Positions 63,655 to 64,000 of a DNA stretch of 64,000 nucleotides are shown piece by piece. The position numbers and the translations under genes were made by a program. Under the pieces are notes generated by a model. That model saw only the letters and a program-made list of their open reading frames with translations, ran no database searches and was not told the origin of the DNA. The stretch is from Pantoea deleyi (GTDB lineage Bacteria; Pseudomonadota; Gammaproteobacteria; Enterobacterales; Enterobacteriaceae): the NCBI RefSeq assembly GCF_022647325.1, contig NZ_CP071405.1, positions 868,001 through 932,000 of the forward strand, written 5' to 3'. How positions within the stretch are numbered: the first letter of the stretch is position 1; the number at the start of each line of letters is the position of its first letter.

Positions 63655-64000
63655 ATGAGCAGACAACTTGCCGCACAGCCTCCTGTTAACCCAATCGTAT
63701 TGGGTAAGATGGGAGCCGCCTACGGTATTCGCGGCTGGCTCAAAGTGTTTTCCTCCACTGAAGACGCTGAAAGCATCTTCGACTACCAACCCTGGTTCAT
63801 CCAGCGCGCCGGTAAATGGCAGCAGGTCGAACTGGAAAGTTGGAAGCACCACAATCAGGACCTGATCATCAAAGTCAAAGGCATTGACGATCGGGATGCG
63901 GCGGCTCAGTTAACCAATTGCGAAATTCAGGTTGACTCGACGCAGTTGCCATCGCTGGAAGAGGGCGATTACTACTGGAAAGACCTTATGGGCTGCCAGG
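63655..64000 (+). CDS. rimM: Ribosome maturation factor RimM, 3' partial
   Basis: 16S rRNA-processing protein that binds S19 during 30S assembly. 115 residues are visible up to the window edge, starting [20 protein letters not shown], with the RimM N-terminal beta barrel ([19 protein letters not shown]) and the start of the PRC barrel ([10 protein letters not shown]). It continues beyond the window; trmD and rplS are expected next. Confidence 0.95.
   Translation, partial: MSRQLAAQPPVNPIVLGKMGAAYGIRGWLKVFSSTEDAESIFDYQPWFIQRAGKWQQVELESWKHHNQDLIIKVKGIDDRDAAAQLTNCEIQVDSTQLPSLEEGDYYWKDLMGCQ

Overview
This window is chromosomal DNA from a member of the Enterobacterales. Gene order and protein sequences follow the Escherichia coli rlmD-relA-mazG-pyrG-eno, cys, ispDF-truD-surE-pcm-nlpD-rpoS, mutS, mltB-pncC-recA-recX-alaS-csrA and ffh-rpsP-rimM blocks closely. 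Several details point to Erwiniaceae, most likely a nitrate-reducing Pantoea: cysG heads the cysDNC operon, there is no CRISPR-cas cluster beside iap, and mutS lies next to rpoS in convergent orientation. The genus is an inference; the family-level placement is firm.

Layout. 0-9.1 kb: rlmD (5' end outside the window), relA, mazG, pyrG, eno, queE and, facing them, queD. 9.1-20.2 kb: nearly complete assimilatory sulfate reduction in two operons, cysJIH and cysG-cysD-cysN-cysC, flanking the reverse-strand pair iap plus a YCII-domain gene; ygbE follows. 20.3-29.5 kb: ftsB-ispD-ispF-truD, surE-pcm-nlpD-rpoS, then mutS on the reverse strand. 29.5 to about 35.2 kb: an integrative island with a tyrosine integrase, a very AT-rich 467-residue protein of unknown function, a gene destroyed by an IS3-family (IS407-like) insertion, a 56-residue protein and a convergent Fic enzyme. 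35.2-46.4 kb: a 0.9 kb gene-poor stretch, a probably Tat-exported amidohydrolase, and a respiratory nitrate module (narL divergent from narKGHJI) without narX. 46.4-64 kb: mltB, yjdM, tam, pncC, recA, recX, alaS, csrA, a serV-arg tRNA array with degenerate repeats, yqaB, yqaA, gshA, the small RNA gene micA on the reverse strand, luxS, yfjD, ypjD, ffh, rpsP and the start of rimM.

How the genes work together. CysDN and CysC activate sulfate to APS and PAPS, CysH reduces PAPS to sulfite, and CysJI reduces sulfite to sulfide using the siroheme made by CysG. RelA makes (p)ppGpp and MazG hydrolyses nucleoside triphosphates. NlpD, RpoS, CsrA, RecA (LexA box visible), LuxS and MicA (sigma-E promoter visible) form a cluster of stress and global-regulation functions. 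NarGHI is the quinol-nitrate reductase, NarJ its chaperone, NarK the transporter, and an FNR site lies upstream of narK.

The parts least explained by known genes are the AT-rich cargo gene next to the integrase, the IS-broken gene with an upstream 17-bp inverted repeat, the Fic/56-residue convergent pair, and the tRNA-Arg array, whose spacers carry three copies of a repeat, one of them joined to a tRNA 3' end, plus a fourth tRNA-Arg with a damaged acceptor stem.
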